From Candidatus Zixiibacteriota bacterium (GTDB lineage Bacteria > Zixibacteria > MSB-5A5 > GN15 > JAAZOE01), in NCBI GenBank assembly GCA_023138975.1, contig JAGLON010000050.1, positions 1 to 41,411 of the forward strand: a stretch of 41,411 nt of DNA. The letters run 5' to 3'. The number at the start of each line of letters is the position of its first letter. Position 1 is the first letter of the stretch. The notes under the pieces are model-generated. The model made no database searches and was not told the DNA's origin. It saw only the letters and a list, made by a program, of their open reading frames with translations. Shown one piece after another: positions 17,408 through 25,000 of this stretch. Both the position numbers and the translations under genes were made by a program.

Positions 17408-17748
17408 TGCTTGAATACGCTCTCTACACTCTCGCACTATTACCCTGGACATGGGCACTCTACATAGCCGTCATGGGGTTGCAGCGTGAGTGGGGCAATA
17501 TGTCGCTGATAGCAAAGATATTTGCTGCACCGATCATTGTGATTGGCGTTTTATCCGATCTGCTTTTCAACTGGACATGGGGAACCATTCTATTCTTGGA
17601 GCTTCCAAGGTGGGGCGAATGGATGATGACAGCCAGATTGAAAAGACATCTTGAAGATCATAGGCTTGATTGGCGCGACCGCAATGCAAACTGGTTCTGC
17701 CATACTTTTTTGAATAAATTTGATCGTACCGGGAATCATTGCGGATGA
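17407..17748 (+). CDS. Membrane protein of the lysis-region cluster
   Basis: 113 residues with two hydrophobic segments (about 3-22 and 34-60: AKIFAAPIIVIGVLSDLLFN then WGTILFLEL) and a basic C-terminus (RLKRHLEDHRLDWRDRNANW). It shares one base with the previous gene and overlaps the next by four. Could be a holin or antiholin; membrane location is the only firm inference. Confidence 0.6.
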   Translation: MLEYALYTLALLPWTWALYIAVMGLQREWGNMSLIAKIFAAPIIVIGVLSDLLFNWTWGTILFLELPRWGEWMMTARLKRHLEDHRLDWRDRNANWFCHTFLNKFDRTGNHCG

Positions 17749-18164
17749 GCACGTTCACAGAAGAAGAGGTGAATCAGATGCTTGCCAATCAGGAGATTAA
17801 ACTCCGAATTACAGGCGTCGAAAATGCTATATCAACTCTAACTAAAAATATGGTCGAGCACATGACCACGGAAGAACGAGAGATGGATCAGATTATGGAA
17901 GCAATTGAAGCCGTAGGGAAAGAGCGTCGAGATTGTGAGATAAAATTAAATAAAACAGCAGATGAACGACACGAACAATACCATAAGATCTTTGTAAAAC
18001 GTCGCGATCTATATGTTGTTGCAGCCGCCATAATTATATCAATAACTTCAGCTTTTGCTTTCTTTACGTGGCAATCTACCCGGAGTTCTAATGAATCAAC
18101 CGCAAGCGTGGTTGCCGAAGTTGTTAAACAGCTTGCTCCACTTATTGAAAAAGCGAACAGATAA
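17745..18164 (+). CDS. Coiled-coil protein with one transmembrane segment
   Basis: 139 residues from ATG 17745, overlapping the previous TGA. An N-terminal charged helical region (about 1-85) is followed by one membrane segment (LYVVAAAIIISITSAFAFFT) and a short tail. Gene order next to the endolysin suggests lysis control or secretion, not proven. Confidence 0.6.
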   Translation: MSTFTEEEVNQMLANQEIKLRITGVENAISTLTKNMVEHMTTEEREMDQIMEAIEAVGKERRDCEIKLNKTADERHEQYHKIFVKRRDLYVVAAAIIISITSAFAFFTWQSTRSSNESTASVVAEVVKQLAPLIEKANR

Positions 18165-18574
18165 TGATTTATTCGCATTACAGCGAAGCACCTTGGGATA
18201 AAGAAAGGTGGCCTAACTTCTCGCCAAAGGAGTTAGCTTGCCCACACTGCGGAGAGTATTATCACAACACCGCATTCCTTGATGCGATTCAATACGTGAG
18301 AACCAAGGCTGGAAAGCCAATCCGCCTAAATAGTGCGCACCGTTGCTGGTTATATAATGCGAGCAAGCATATCGGAGGCGCACCTATGAGCGAGCACAAG
18401 AAGATCGCCGGTGATATCAGCCTTGATGGGCATGACCGCTTCAAGCTGAAAGAATTATGCAAAGAGGCTGGGTTTACGGGCTTCGGGCATTACGCTACTT
18501 TTTTACACACAGACATGGGCCGCCCCAGATGGTGGACATCAAAAGCCGGGAGGCAATTATGGAATCTTTCTTAG
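18164..18574 (+). CDS. Endolysin, M15-type peptidase
   Basis: 136 residues. Cleaves cell-wall peptide cross-bridges at lysis. Zinc-site elements visible: LNSAHRCWLYN, SEHKKIAGDI (His and Asp ligands) and FLHTDMGRPRWW (second His). The H to D spacing in SEHKKIAGD is one residue shorter than the usual SxHxxGxAxD. CPHCGEYY near the start adds a Cys pair. No signal peptide, so it needs a holin. Confidence 0.82.
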   Translation: MIYSHYSEAPWDKERWPNFSPKELACPHCGEYYHNTAFLDAIQYVRTKAGKPIRLNSAHRCWLYNASKHIGGAPMSEHKKIAGDISLDGHDRFKLKELCKEAGFTGFGHYATFLHTDMGRPRWWTSKAGRQLWNLS

Positions 18575-19083
18575 AATTACTTGGCGCTGGCGCGAGCGTT
18601 GCGAGCGGCGGGATATTCGGGCTTATCGGCTCTGGCATTGGAGTGTGGGCTAAGATGAAGCAAGCCAAGGCTGATCGCCAATGGAAAGAAAAGGAATGGG
18701 CGCACGAATCTCATCTCCTCGATAAACAAATGCAGGTCGGGCAGGCAGAGACCGAGAATGAGATCGCTATCACCTCATCAAAGGGATCGTGGATGGGGCT
18801 CAGTGAAAGCATCCAGGCGGATGCTGCAACCAAGGCAAGTAGCGCATGGGCCTCTGATGTTAAAGCCCTCTTCCGCCCATTCCTTACCACCGCATTAGTC
18901 GGCTGCACAATGTATATAATTCATTCGTTGCTGAATGGTGATCTCAAAGGTGTTATATCTGCAAGCGAGACAACCGAGATTCTGCGATACGCGATTTATT
19001 CAGTAGTTTTCGCAACCTCAGCAGCGATTACCTGGTGGTTCGGTGACAGAGCTCTAACTCCTCCACATATGAAGCACAGATAG
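18559..19083 (+). CDS. Putative holin with three membrane segments
   Basis: 174 residues from ATG 18559 (Shine-Dalgarno GGGAGG), overlapping the endolysin end. Hydrophobic segments near 8-30 (GASVASGGIFGLIGSGIGVW), 105-125 (FLTTALVGCTMYIIHSLL) and 143-164 (YAIYSVVFATSAAITWWFG), with a charged coiled part between the first and second. Resembles three-TM putative holins of marine phages; holin activity is inference. Confidence 0.65.
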   Translation: MESFLELLGAGASVASGGIFGLIGSGIGVWAKMKQAKADRQWKEKEWAHESHLLDKQMQVGQAETENEIAITSSKGSWMGLSESIQADAATKASSAWASDVKALFRPFLTTALVGCTMYIIHSLLNGDLKGVISASETTEILRYAIYSVVFATSAAITWWFGDRALTPPHMKHR

Positions 19084-19085
19084 TC

Positions 19086-19355
19086 ATGCCAAGCCATGCA
19101 GTAAGTGATTATCTAAAATGGCTCCCTCTGGCTCTGGTTGCCGTGGCATCGATATCTGCCAATGCGGTCCAGGCATATCAGGTCAGTGAGCTCAATGACA
19201 AGGTTGATACCCTTGAGTCGGTCCAGGTTCAACAGGCCGTGACCGAGAACAACATCACTCATATTCAATCAGATGTTGAGAGCCTTGATGATAGCGTGAA
19301 AGATCTTGATGATAAGCTGGATTTGATACTGCAAAAGTTAAACAGTGGCAACTAA
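19086..19355 (+). CDS. Membrane-anchored coiled-coil protein, spanin-like
   Basis: 89 residues: one N-terminal hydrophobic segment (LKWLPLALVAVASISANAVQ) then a heptad-type coil (VSELNDKVDTLESVQ, VESLDDSVKDLDDKLDLILQ). The topology is that of an inner-membrane spanin such as Rz, but no partner outer-membrane lipoprotein was seen. Its last 18 bases overlap the convergent gene on the other strand. Confidence 0.6.
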   Translation: MPSHAVSDYLKWLPLALVAVASISANAVQAYQVSELNDKVDTLESVQVQQAVTENNITHIQSDVESLDDSVKDLDDKLDLILQKLNSGN

Positions 19356-19553
19356 AAACGCACGATCACATCCATCATAAGTGACGATCCTGAATTTGTG
19401 AGCCCCTCTCTCAAGTCTATCAACGATCTCCTGATCCCAATCGCTTAGCTTCCCATCATATAATTGGAATTCGATCATTGGATCTCCAATTTCACGAATC
19501 GCCACGTTGTGAGCGTCTGGCAAAGATCCTTCTATTTGTTCTATTTCGCGCAT
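19338..19553 (-). CDS. Small hypothetical protein, end of leftward region
   Basis: 71 residues, acidic, no motif recognised. Overlaps the rightward gene end tail to tail. It has a candidate promoter of its own at 19567-19594. Confidence 0.6.
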   Translation of the reverse strand: MREIEQIEGSLPDAHNVAIREIGDPMIEFQLYDGKLSDWDQEIVDRLERGAHKFRIVTYDGCDRAFLVATV

Positions 19554-19566
19554 TGTTCAATTATGC

Positions 19567-19594
19567 GTTAAAGAATAATGCTGTCTATTGTCAA
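19567..19594 (-). promoter_or_regulatory. Candidate leftward promoter
   Basis: On the minus strand: -35 TTGACA (19589-19594, perfect), 16-base spacer, -10 TTTAAC (19567-19572, four of six matches). Expected start near 19560, only about seven bases before the ATG at 19553, so the leader would be very short. Confidence 0.45.
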
Positions 19595-19597
19595 AAC

Positions 19598-19921
19598 TTA
19601 CATGTGGATTTCGTAACGACTTGAGGCTCTGCCAGATTGTGATTGATTCCTGACCCTAGACCGCTGGCCTCGCCTCATGTCATCGTCGCTGGTGAACACG
19701 ATAAATGCGAAGATCAGCGCCTTTAATGTGATTTCACCTGCTTGAATCGCTTTTACAATGATGTGAGCCCGATTCTTTGCGCCGAGCTTGGCTTTTATGT
19801 GCTCAACATGAGCATTGACCGTTCTAGCAGTGCATTGCAGGCTACGCGCCACCTCCTTTGTGCTCTCACCTCTTGCAAGACGCTCGGCAACCTCGATTTC
19901 TCTAGGGGTTAGATTAGCCAT
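19598..19921 (-). CDS. LuxR/GerE-type HTH regulator with C-terminal hydrophobic tail
   Basis: 107 residues from the ATG at 19921 (an alternative ATG is five codons upstream). The GerE helix-turn-helix fills residues 1-60: LTPREIEVAERLARGESTKE, CTARTVNAHVEHIKAKLG. There is no ligand or receiver domain. After it comes a hydrophobic stretch (LKALIFAFIVF) and an Arg/Ser-rich tail. A DNA-binding regulator, target unknown. Phage homologues with such a tail exist to my memory. Confidence 0.75.
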   Translation of the reverse strand: MANLTPREIEVAERLARGESTKEVARSLQCTARTVNAHVEHIKAKLGAKNRAHIIVKAIQAGEITLKALIFAFIVFTSDDDMRRGQRSRVRNQSQSGRASSRYEIHM

Positions 19922-19977
19922 AAAAAGCGCCATCACAAGGAGGGCGAAATTCCAGATGGAGATCAGGAACCATAATA

Positions 19978-20319
19978 TTAAGCGCTTTCAGCAAATGACG
20001 CAATGTGGGCTTCAAGAATAAGACCGAGGTGGTGCACAACACTTTTCACCTCTCTGCCTTTGGTATGATAGCCCCCGTTAGGATCTATCTGCTCCTTCAT
20101 GTCATGGATAACGGCCTCAATGGTATCTCCAAGCTCAATGCGCCTGGACATTGATGACATGGTTTGAATAATCCACTGAAACGACTCCATCTCCTTGCTG
20201 TTGAAAAAGAATGCTTCTGGCTTATCTTCTCCGACAATTGTGAAATATAACGCCTCTTCATAAATTGGAGGTCTCACTTTGTATGTTCTGCTTGGCAGGA
20301 TATTATCTGTCATGGCCAT
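19978..20319 (-). CDS. Stand-alone TSCPD-domain protein (ribonucleotide-reductase-like)
   Basis: 113 residues. LPSRTYKVRPPIYEEALYFT, FNSKEMESFQWIIQTMSSM, IDPNGGYHTKGREVKSVVHH and a C-terminal helix match the TSCPD domain at the C-terminus of B12-dependent reductases and the small NrdJb-type proteins. No reductase catalytic domain is encoded nearby. It may modify host nucleotide reduction; that is inference. Confidence 0.68.
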   Translation of the reverse strand: MAMTDNILPSRTYKVRPPIYEEALYFTIVGEDKPEAFFFNSKEMESFQWIIQTMSSMSRRIELGDTIEAVIHDMKEQIDPNGGYHTKGREVKSVVHHLGLILEAHIASFAESA

Positions 20320-20582
20320 GGTCCTCCCGAACCTGTCGGCGCGCCAGACTTTGCCAGAGCCATTGCCGCGCGATGAAGTCTCGCATTAAACCAGCGCCGG
20401 ATCACATAGCTGCGAACCAGACTGATCAGCGTGAACCACGCGCCTATCCAAAGATTAGTAGATAGCGATATATGAATATTGAACATCGGGAATATCAGGA
20501 TCTGCGATGCCAAGGCGACGCCATAGCCAATAAGAATATTCATTAATGATTCAATTAGTGATCCGAGCTTTGTCTGATTCAT
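20310..20582 (-). CDS. Two-TM phage membrane protein (DUF7220-like)
   Basis: 90 residues from the ATG at 20582, which shares its A with the upstream stop TAA. Two hydrophobic spans (MNILIGYGVALASQILIFPM; WIGAWFTLISLVRSYVIRR) and the ending SYVIRRWFN are characteristic of a small, widespread phage protein. Function unknown. Confidence 0.7.
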   Translation of the reverse strand: MNQTKLGSLIESLMNILIGYGVALASQILIFPMFNIHISLSTNLWIGAWFTLISLVRSYVIRRWFNARLHRAAMALAKSGAPTGSGGPWP

Positions 20583-20851
20583 TAATGATATCTCCACTTA
20601 TAAGGGATTTCAGGCATCTTCTTTTCATATAAAACCTTTAATCCATCCTTATCAGCAATAAGCTTCACATCATACCCAAGCTGATCTGCCGCCATTGTCC
20701 GTTCATATAAATCATTAAGCGTCCATGATGCGCGCTTTTCAAGGCTCTTGATTGGATATACCCACATCACTTTTGTGTGGCGACGCTTGATTTTAGATAG
20801 ATGCTCCTTTATCGCATAGAGCAATCTTGTATATGGATTCAATCTTTTCAT
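20582..20851 (-). CDS. Hypothetical basic protein
   Basis: 89 residues, basic. No recognised domain. Translationally coupled at both ends (overlaps of a few bases), hence part of the leftward operon. Confidence 0.6.
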   Translation of the reverse strand: MKRLNPYTRLLYAIKEHLSKIKRRHTKVMWVYPIKSLEKRASWTLNDLYERTMAADQLGYDVKLIADKDGLKVLYEKKMPEIPYKWRYH

Positions 20852-21291
20852 AACATCCTCGCTTGCTGTTGATGCTCAATCATGATGCCAAGCTGCGGCA
20901 CCACATAGCCGGCAACCGGCATATTGAATTCTGGCTTCACTGTGGCCGGCTTGCCAACCTTCTCAGCCATCCTCCTGAATTGCGCTCTAGCCTTTTTGGA
21001 TAGCAGGCCGTAGGTTCTCAGCCATAGCGACACTGTTGTGACATGCACTTGGAAATGACCGGCAAGACCATCATTACTCATGCCACCGGATATTAACTCA
21101 TCAAGCTTCTCCAGCGTTGGAGTTTCAACCGCTCTCCGTCCTGGAGGAGAGTAAAGGCCATACTCTTTAAACCAATTCTTCACCGTCGTTCTGCTTACAT
21201 CAAATCCTCTACCAATGTCCGCAAAACTTTTTCCAACCTCATGCAGCTTCTCAAGTGTGCGCTTCGGTGGTATCTTTATTTTTGTTGCCAT
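20848..21291 (-). CDS. DNA-binding protein with two helix-turn-helix motifs
   Basis: 147 residues. Two HTH units in tandem: about 10-47 (VGKSFADIGRGFDVSRTTVK then NWFKEYGL) and 62-97 (GGMSNDGLAGHFQVHVTTVS then LWLRTYGL). Arrangement like a resolvase or paired-type DNA-binding domain with no catalytic part. Role may be regulation or DNA recognition for packaging or modification. Confidence 0.65.
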   Translation of the reverse strand: MATKIKIPPKRTLEKLHEVGKSFADIGRGFDVSRTTVKNWFKEYGLYSPPGRRAVETPTLEKLDELISGGMSNDGLAGHFQVHVTTVSLWLRTYGLLSKKARAQFRRMAEKVGKPATVKPEFNMPVAGYVVPQLGIMIEHQQQARML

Positions 21292-21301
21292 TATTATTCT
21301 C

Positions 21302-21829
21302 CTAAATCACATAAATACCAGGATCTCTCTTACAAAGCCCAATCTCATCCCAAACGAACCAAGCATATTCTATTGAGTCCGTACCTTTGCCGGTGAATGA
21401 CGGCCTTTGTGATAACACAAATAGATGTGTTGGCATCTTATCCTGCCACCATGGCATGCGCTTCTGTGAGCCAAAGAAGTTGAGCCTGAGGAGGTGAGCG
21501 TTAAATCGAGCCTCACTCAATCCAAGAGTGATAAACTGCTGAGCCAGCGAGAATGGCGGATTGTCTATAACGCAATCAACCGGCCCGGTAAGACCCTGCT
21601 TCAGATAATCTTTACCCTCACGGATCTCAGCCCATTCCCACTGTCGTGGCTCAACACCTCTCTTATGCATCTCTGAGATGATCGAGCCTATACCTGCCCC
21701 AGGCTCTCCCCATCGATAATTTGGCAGCGCCAATGGCCACAGCTCATCAAGCAGCGAGTTAATCGCTGGTGCTGGCGTATTGTAGACCTCGTGCAGGGGG
21801 ATTATTGCGCCGCGCCCCTTGGCGCTCAT
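21302..21829 (-). CDS. Adenine-specific DNA methyltransferase
   Basis: 175 residues. AdoMet site motif EPGAGIGSI (about 42-50) and catalytic DNPPFSLAQ (about 89-97) are present in that order, diagnostic for N6-adenine methyltransferases. Short for the class, so target recognition must be minimal or by another subunit. Coupled to the exonuclease gene (4-base overlap). No restriction partner, so likely phage self-protection or regulation. Confidence 0.75.
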   Translation of the reverse strand: MSAKGRGAIIPLHEVYNTPAPAINSLLDELWPLALPNYRWGEPGAGIGSIISEMHKRGVEPRQWEWAEIREGKDYLKQGLTGPVDCVIDNPPFSLAQQFITLGLSEARFNAHLLRLNFFGSQKRMPWWQDKMPTHLFVLSQRPSFTGKGTDSIEYAWFVWDEIGLCKRDPGIYVI

Positions 21830-23577
21830 GATGTAAATCCATTGGCCTCACAAAGAGCCTCATTTACATCCGAGATGATCCCGTCACCGCCATCGGCGCT
21901 CATGATCTCGCCTGTTGGCGTCTCCAGCTCCACATCATACCCTTCGTGCTCAATTTTAATGCTGATGACATATCCTTTAGGCAAATGTTGCGCAGCCTTT
22001 TGGATTACCTCATCCATGCTCGCAGGTCGATTTATTAGCTCTTGTTCTCCTGTCTCGGCGCTTGCTGATGTTTCTTCTGCTTGCGTCGGCTCTGCTGCGG
22101 CCGTTTGTTCAGCTAATGGCTCGGCCTTTACCGGTTCAACCTGCTCAGCGGCCGGAGATTCAGCTTGGCGGCGATTATCGGCAACCTCCTGGAGTCGGGC
22201 CGCTTCTTTCTTTCGCTTCTCTTCAGCAATTTTGTCCAGCTCTTCCTGGCGAATACGATCGCGCTCATTCTCAAGACGCTCTTCCTCGGCCTTTTTGCGG
22301 TCAGAGATGCGCATGGCGATCAGGTTCTTGAGATCGTCATTCTCTTTAATAACCAACTGTTGGGCATCTGAGAATAGAAATTCATATCCTTTTGCATCGG
22401 CACGAAGCGACTCAAGATTGAGGCGAACTTTATCTGCTATCCTGTTGGCTTCAATCTTGGCGTCGGCAAGGGCGCCGGCAACAGCTTCTTTTATCTTGTC
22501 GATCGAGCTCCTGCCTTTCATTGCGCCAGCGATGTCTGCTTGAATCAATGGCAACATAACCTTTCCACCAAGAGATTCGTTGATGCTGTTCAGGTGATCG
22601 CGAAAATCATTATTAGCACCGGTAAGAATCTCATTCTTGCGATTATCTTTCTCTGATTTCAGTAACTTCTCAGCAACCAGCCGGTTGTCTCTGGCAATTT
22701 TGTAAAGCATGTCCTTGGTGCGCTTCATTGAATCAACCTCTTCAACCTGAGATAGCATGCTTGTCTCAGCATCGTTCAGCGCCTTCTCAGCCTTCTTTAG
22801 CGACTTAATCTGAGCATCTAGGTCGGCAAAGTCCTGATCGGTCTGTGGTGAGCGAACAAGTCGGTTATCGATGAAGTCCCTCAGCGCATCTTCAAATGCC
22901 GAGAAATTATCGATTATTGAAATCTCGCCTGATACCTGGACCCGTACTGCAGGAAGATCTTTCACTACCTCAGCAGCTACCTGCACTGCCATTTCTCCCG
23001 GCTCGTAGACATCTAGATCGATCTCAAACTGCTTCCAAGCTGCAATGATATCTTTGGCTAGCTCTTCGTCATATTCGAACCAGACCTTAATCATCCCCTC
23101 TTCGACGCCTTTACTTGCAACAAAGATGCATTTGCGGGCCCCTGACACCATCATCTGCTGTTGCATCTGAACCTTATATTGCACATCAAGATCATCAATT
23201 GTCACAACCTTGGCAAGTTTCTTATTAAGGGTTTTATGTTCGAAACAAACTTCCATGCCAAAATCGATGCCGTCAAACGATGCCGATAGAGGAAGATCTT
23301 CAATAATATTGGTGCCTGTAATAGGGCTGAGCATTTCATCGATATATTTCTCAATGAATGGCCTGGCCATTGACTCATACTCATGACCTTTATCAAAAAC
23401 CCGCTGAGTGGCGGCGTCAACCTCTTTTGTGATGCCTGTTTTCTTTTCGCGCAATAGTTCATCACGGGTTCTGTAGCTGGATAGATTCATCACTACAGGA
23501 GCATCTGACGCATTCAGGTGTTTAGCGCGGTGTGCATGCCATTCAGCAGATCCTTGTTTGAAATTAACGGTTTCCAT
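21826..23577 (-). CDS. YqaJ-type exonuclease with long coiled-coil C-terminal extension
   Basis: 583 residues from ATG 23577, which has GGAGAG five bases upstream (another ATG lies four codons earlier). Residues 1-200 form a PD-(D/E)XK recombination nuclease: RVFDKGHEYE, SASFDGIDFG, then EHKT as E-x-K (about 113-115), QYKVQMQQQMMVSGARK. From about 210 to 480 comes a charged coiled-coil region and then a Pro/Ala/Glu-rich linker and small C-terminal domain. With RecT just upstream it makes a recombination pair (5' exonuclease plus annealase). Confidence 0.83.
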   Translation of the reverse strand: METVNFKQGSAEWHAHRAKHLNASDAPVVMNLSSYRTRDELLREKKTGITKEVDAATQRVFDKGHEYESMARPFIEKYIDEMLSPITGTNIIEDLPLSASFDGIDFGMEVCFEHKTLNKKLAKVVTIDDLDVQYKVQMQQQMMVSGARKCIFVASKGVEEGMIKVWFEYDEELAKDIIAAWKQFEIDLDVYEPGEMAVQVAAEVVKDLPAVRVQVSGEISIIDNFSAFEDALRDFIDNRLVRSPQTDQDFADLDAQIKSLKKAEKALNDAETSMLSQVEEVDSMKRTKDMLYKIARDNRLVAEKLLKSEKDNRKNEILTGANNDFRDHLNSINESLGGKVMLPLIQADIAGAMKGRSSIDKIKEAVAGALADAKIEANRIADKVRLNLESLRADAKGYEFLFSDAQQLVIKENDDLKNLIAMRISDRKKAEEERLENERDRIRQEELDKIAEEKRKKEAARLQEVADNRRQAESPAAEQVEPVKAEPLAEQTAAAEPTQAEETSASAETGEQELINRPASMDEVIQKAAQHLPKGYVISIKIEHEGYDVELETPTGEIMSADGGDGIISDVNEALCEANGFTS

Positions 23578-23578
23578 C

Positions 23579-24448
23579 TTACTCTCCATCTTGGTTAAAT
23601 TTTAAAACCTGTTCATCGGTGAGGTATTTACCTTTACTTTCGATGAATGACTTTAGGTTTTCTAATGTTTGCTGCCCTGATGCAATCAACGCAGACCACT
23701 TCTGAAAGCTTCCGTTGAAATCATCATCACTTAGCGGTTGAATTACCGCTTCTTCTGTAACTTGCTCAGATTCACCAGAAAGGTCAAGTCCTTCGTGCTC
23801 ATTCACAATATGAACAGCCTCAGCCATTCTGCGAGATGTTTTTGGCCAGCTCTTATATGCCCGTTTGATGATTGTTTTTTTCATCATCTCTTCTTCCCAT
23901 GTCTTCCACGGGCCATTTTTCGCCTTGCTGGTATTTCTGACCTTATCTAGCTCAGCGCGATCCATAACCTCAACCATGTAGGTGCCATCGTGCAGCTTGG
24001 CCACACAGTAGGCGCCGATCACCTCTCCGCGACCTTTAGCGAATGGATTGTATTTATGATCAGGTAATTCGCCAAACCCGTTGTACTGGAAGTTATCGCT
24101 CTCGCGCACCAATTCCGCCTTGGCCCACAATATAGAGCCGGTATCGGTGGCGATCTTCACCATCCCCTTGTAGGAGATGTCGAGGCAGCACTTGCCATCG
24201 CGCGGCACCAAGTAGGCAAATGATAAAGCCGGATTAAGAGATAAGCCGATACTGGCCACGTTGATCACCGCGTTCTGGATAGACTGTTTATCACTCTTTT
24301 GAAGATATTCACTACCTTGAAGAGTCTGCAGGGCAAACATCGCCTCCTTCTGATAGGTGACCAGATTACCCTCAGCCGCAGCTATCTCTGTGAAAGCTTT
24401 CTCGGCACCTTGAACCATCTGCTCACATTGCATCAATTGATTGCTCAT
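23579..24448 (-). CDS. recT: RecT-family single-strand annealing protein
   Basis: 289 residues. RecT features: VINVASIGLSLNPALSFAYL, VPRDGKCCLDISYKGMVKIA, MKKTIIKRAYKSWPK. Anneals complementary single strands left by the exonuclease. Last residues are acidic. The stop overlaps the exonuclease start region; upstream gene is coupled by ATGA. Its function in replication or concatemer formation fits headful packaging. Confidence 0.9.
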   Translation of the reverse strand: MSNQLMQCEQMVQGAEKAFTEIAAAEGNLVTYQKEAMFALQTLQGSEYLQKSDKQSIQNAVINVASIGLSLNPALSFAYLVPRDGKCCLDISYKGMVKIATDTGSILWAKAELVRESDNFQYNGFGELPDHKYNPFAKGRGEVIGAYCVAKLHDGTYMVEVMDRAELDKVRNTSKAKNGPWKTWEEEMMKKTIIKRAYKSWPKTSRRMAEAVHIVNEHEGLDLSGESEQVTEEAVIQPLSDDDFNGSFQKWSALIASGQQTLENLKSFIESKGKYLTDEQVLKFNQDGE

Positions 24449-24636
24449 GAGACATCACCATTCAGCCCGTTAATGACGGCAATAACTCGCTCCGTAAGAT
24501 CGTGTGGCGACCCAAGAACGACTACGCATGCACCGTGGCCGCTTGATGAAATCACTGCTTTCCCTATATCAGATGAATCTCCATCGCCATCAACACCGGA
24601 AAACTCCAAGCTTTCAATCCAATATTTTTGTTTCAT
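24445..24636 (-). CDS. Small hypothetical protein before recT
   Basis: 63 residues, Gly/Asp-rich (GVDGDGDSSDIGK). Overlaps recT and the upstream gene by four bases each. Nothing recognised. Confidence 0.6.
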   Translation of the reverse strand: MKQKYWIESLEFSGVDGDGDSSDIGKAVISSSGHGACVVVLGSPHDLTERVIAVINGLNGDVS

Positions 24637-24848
24637 CGCACTATCTCCATCTTAGTTAATTTTGAATTTGCAGCGGTGAACAGTCTTGGAATTGCATTGA
24701 TACCTCGATCTGCCACAAGCGCTCTGTTTGCTCTGAACTGCATGCGCTGGCGATAGTTCTTATTATCATCGCGCCGCTCTCTTCTATAGGCAGCGTCCAA
24801 GCCTAAAGCGCGCTGCCTTTTGATGTGTTCTTGTAAGCTGTTTCCCAT
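24633..24848 (-). CDS. Small basic protein, first gene of the leftward operon
   Basis: 71 residues from the ATG at 24848, preceded by GGAG. Arg-rich and helical (YRRERRDDNKNYRQRMQFRA). First gene after the leftward promoter; may bind nucleic acid, function unknown. Confidence 0.62.
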   Translation of the reverse strand: MGNSLQEHIKRQRALGLDAAYRRERRDDNKNYRQRMQFRANRALVADRGINAIPRLFTAANSKLTKMEIVR

Positions 24849-24902
24849 CTTGTTGCTCCATCTGTTAATAAATTTCAATCATCTTTGTGATTGCTTGAGG
24901 TA

Positions 24903-24931
24903 ACTATAGCTCAACAAAAATATTCGTGCAA
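24903..24931 (-). promoter_or_regulatory. Leftward early promoter
   Basis: Minus strand: -35 TTGCAC (24926-24931), 17-base spacer, -10 TATAGT (24903-24908). Reads into the gene at 24848 and the whole recombination operon. Confidence 0.72.
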
Positions 24932-24949
24932 GTAAAATTATCACTTGAC
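24929..24949. promoter_or_regulatory. Candidate operator dyad between divergent promoters
   Basis: CAAGT (24929/30-24934) and ACTTG (24943-24947) are inverted arms nine bases apart; the flanks (TATTCGTG on the left, CGTTAATA on the right) extend it imperfectly. It covers both -35 elements. A dimer of the adjacent 69-residue HTH protein could bind here; no binding evidence. Confidence 0.42.
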
Positions 24950-24973
24950 GTTAATATTTATTTCGTCTATATT
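24945..24973 (+). promoter_or_regulatory. Rightward early promoter
   Basis: -35 TTGACG (24945-24950), exactly 17 bases, -10 TATATT (24968-24973); predicted start near 24980, ahead of the HTH gene ATG at 25001. The same two hexamers and spacing recur at 30208. Confidence 0.78.
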
Positions 24974-25000
24974 TTATCGAAACTAACAAGAGAGATTGAT

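Noticed and set aside
21791..22543. 250-residue open frame on the plus strand opposite the exonuclease
   Set aside because: Ser/Arg-rich shadow of the coiled-coil coding frame; no start signal and against local operon direction.
24929..24949. Phage attachment site near the control region
   Set aside because: No integrase gene and no tRNA-like core; the dyad is better explained as an operator.
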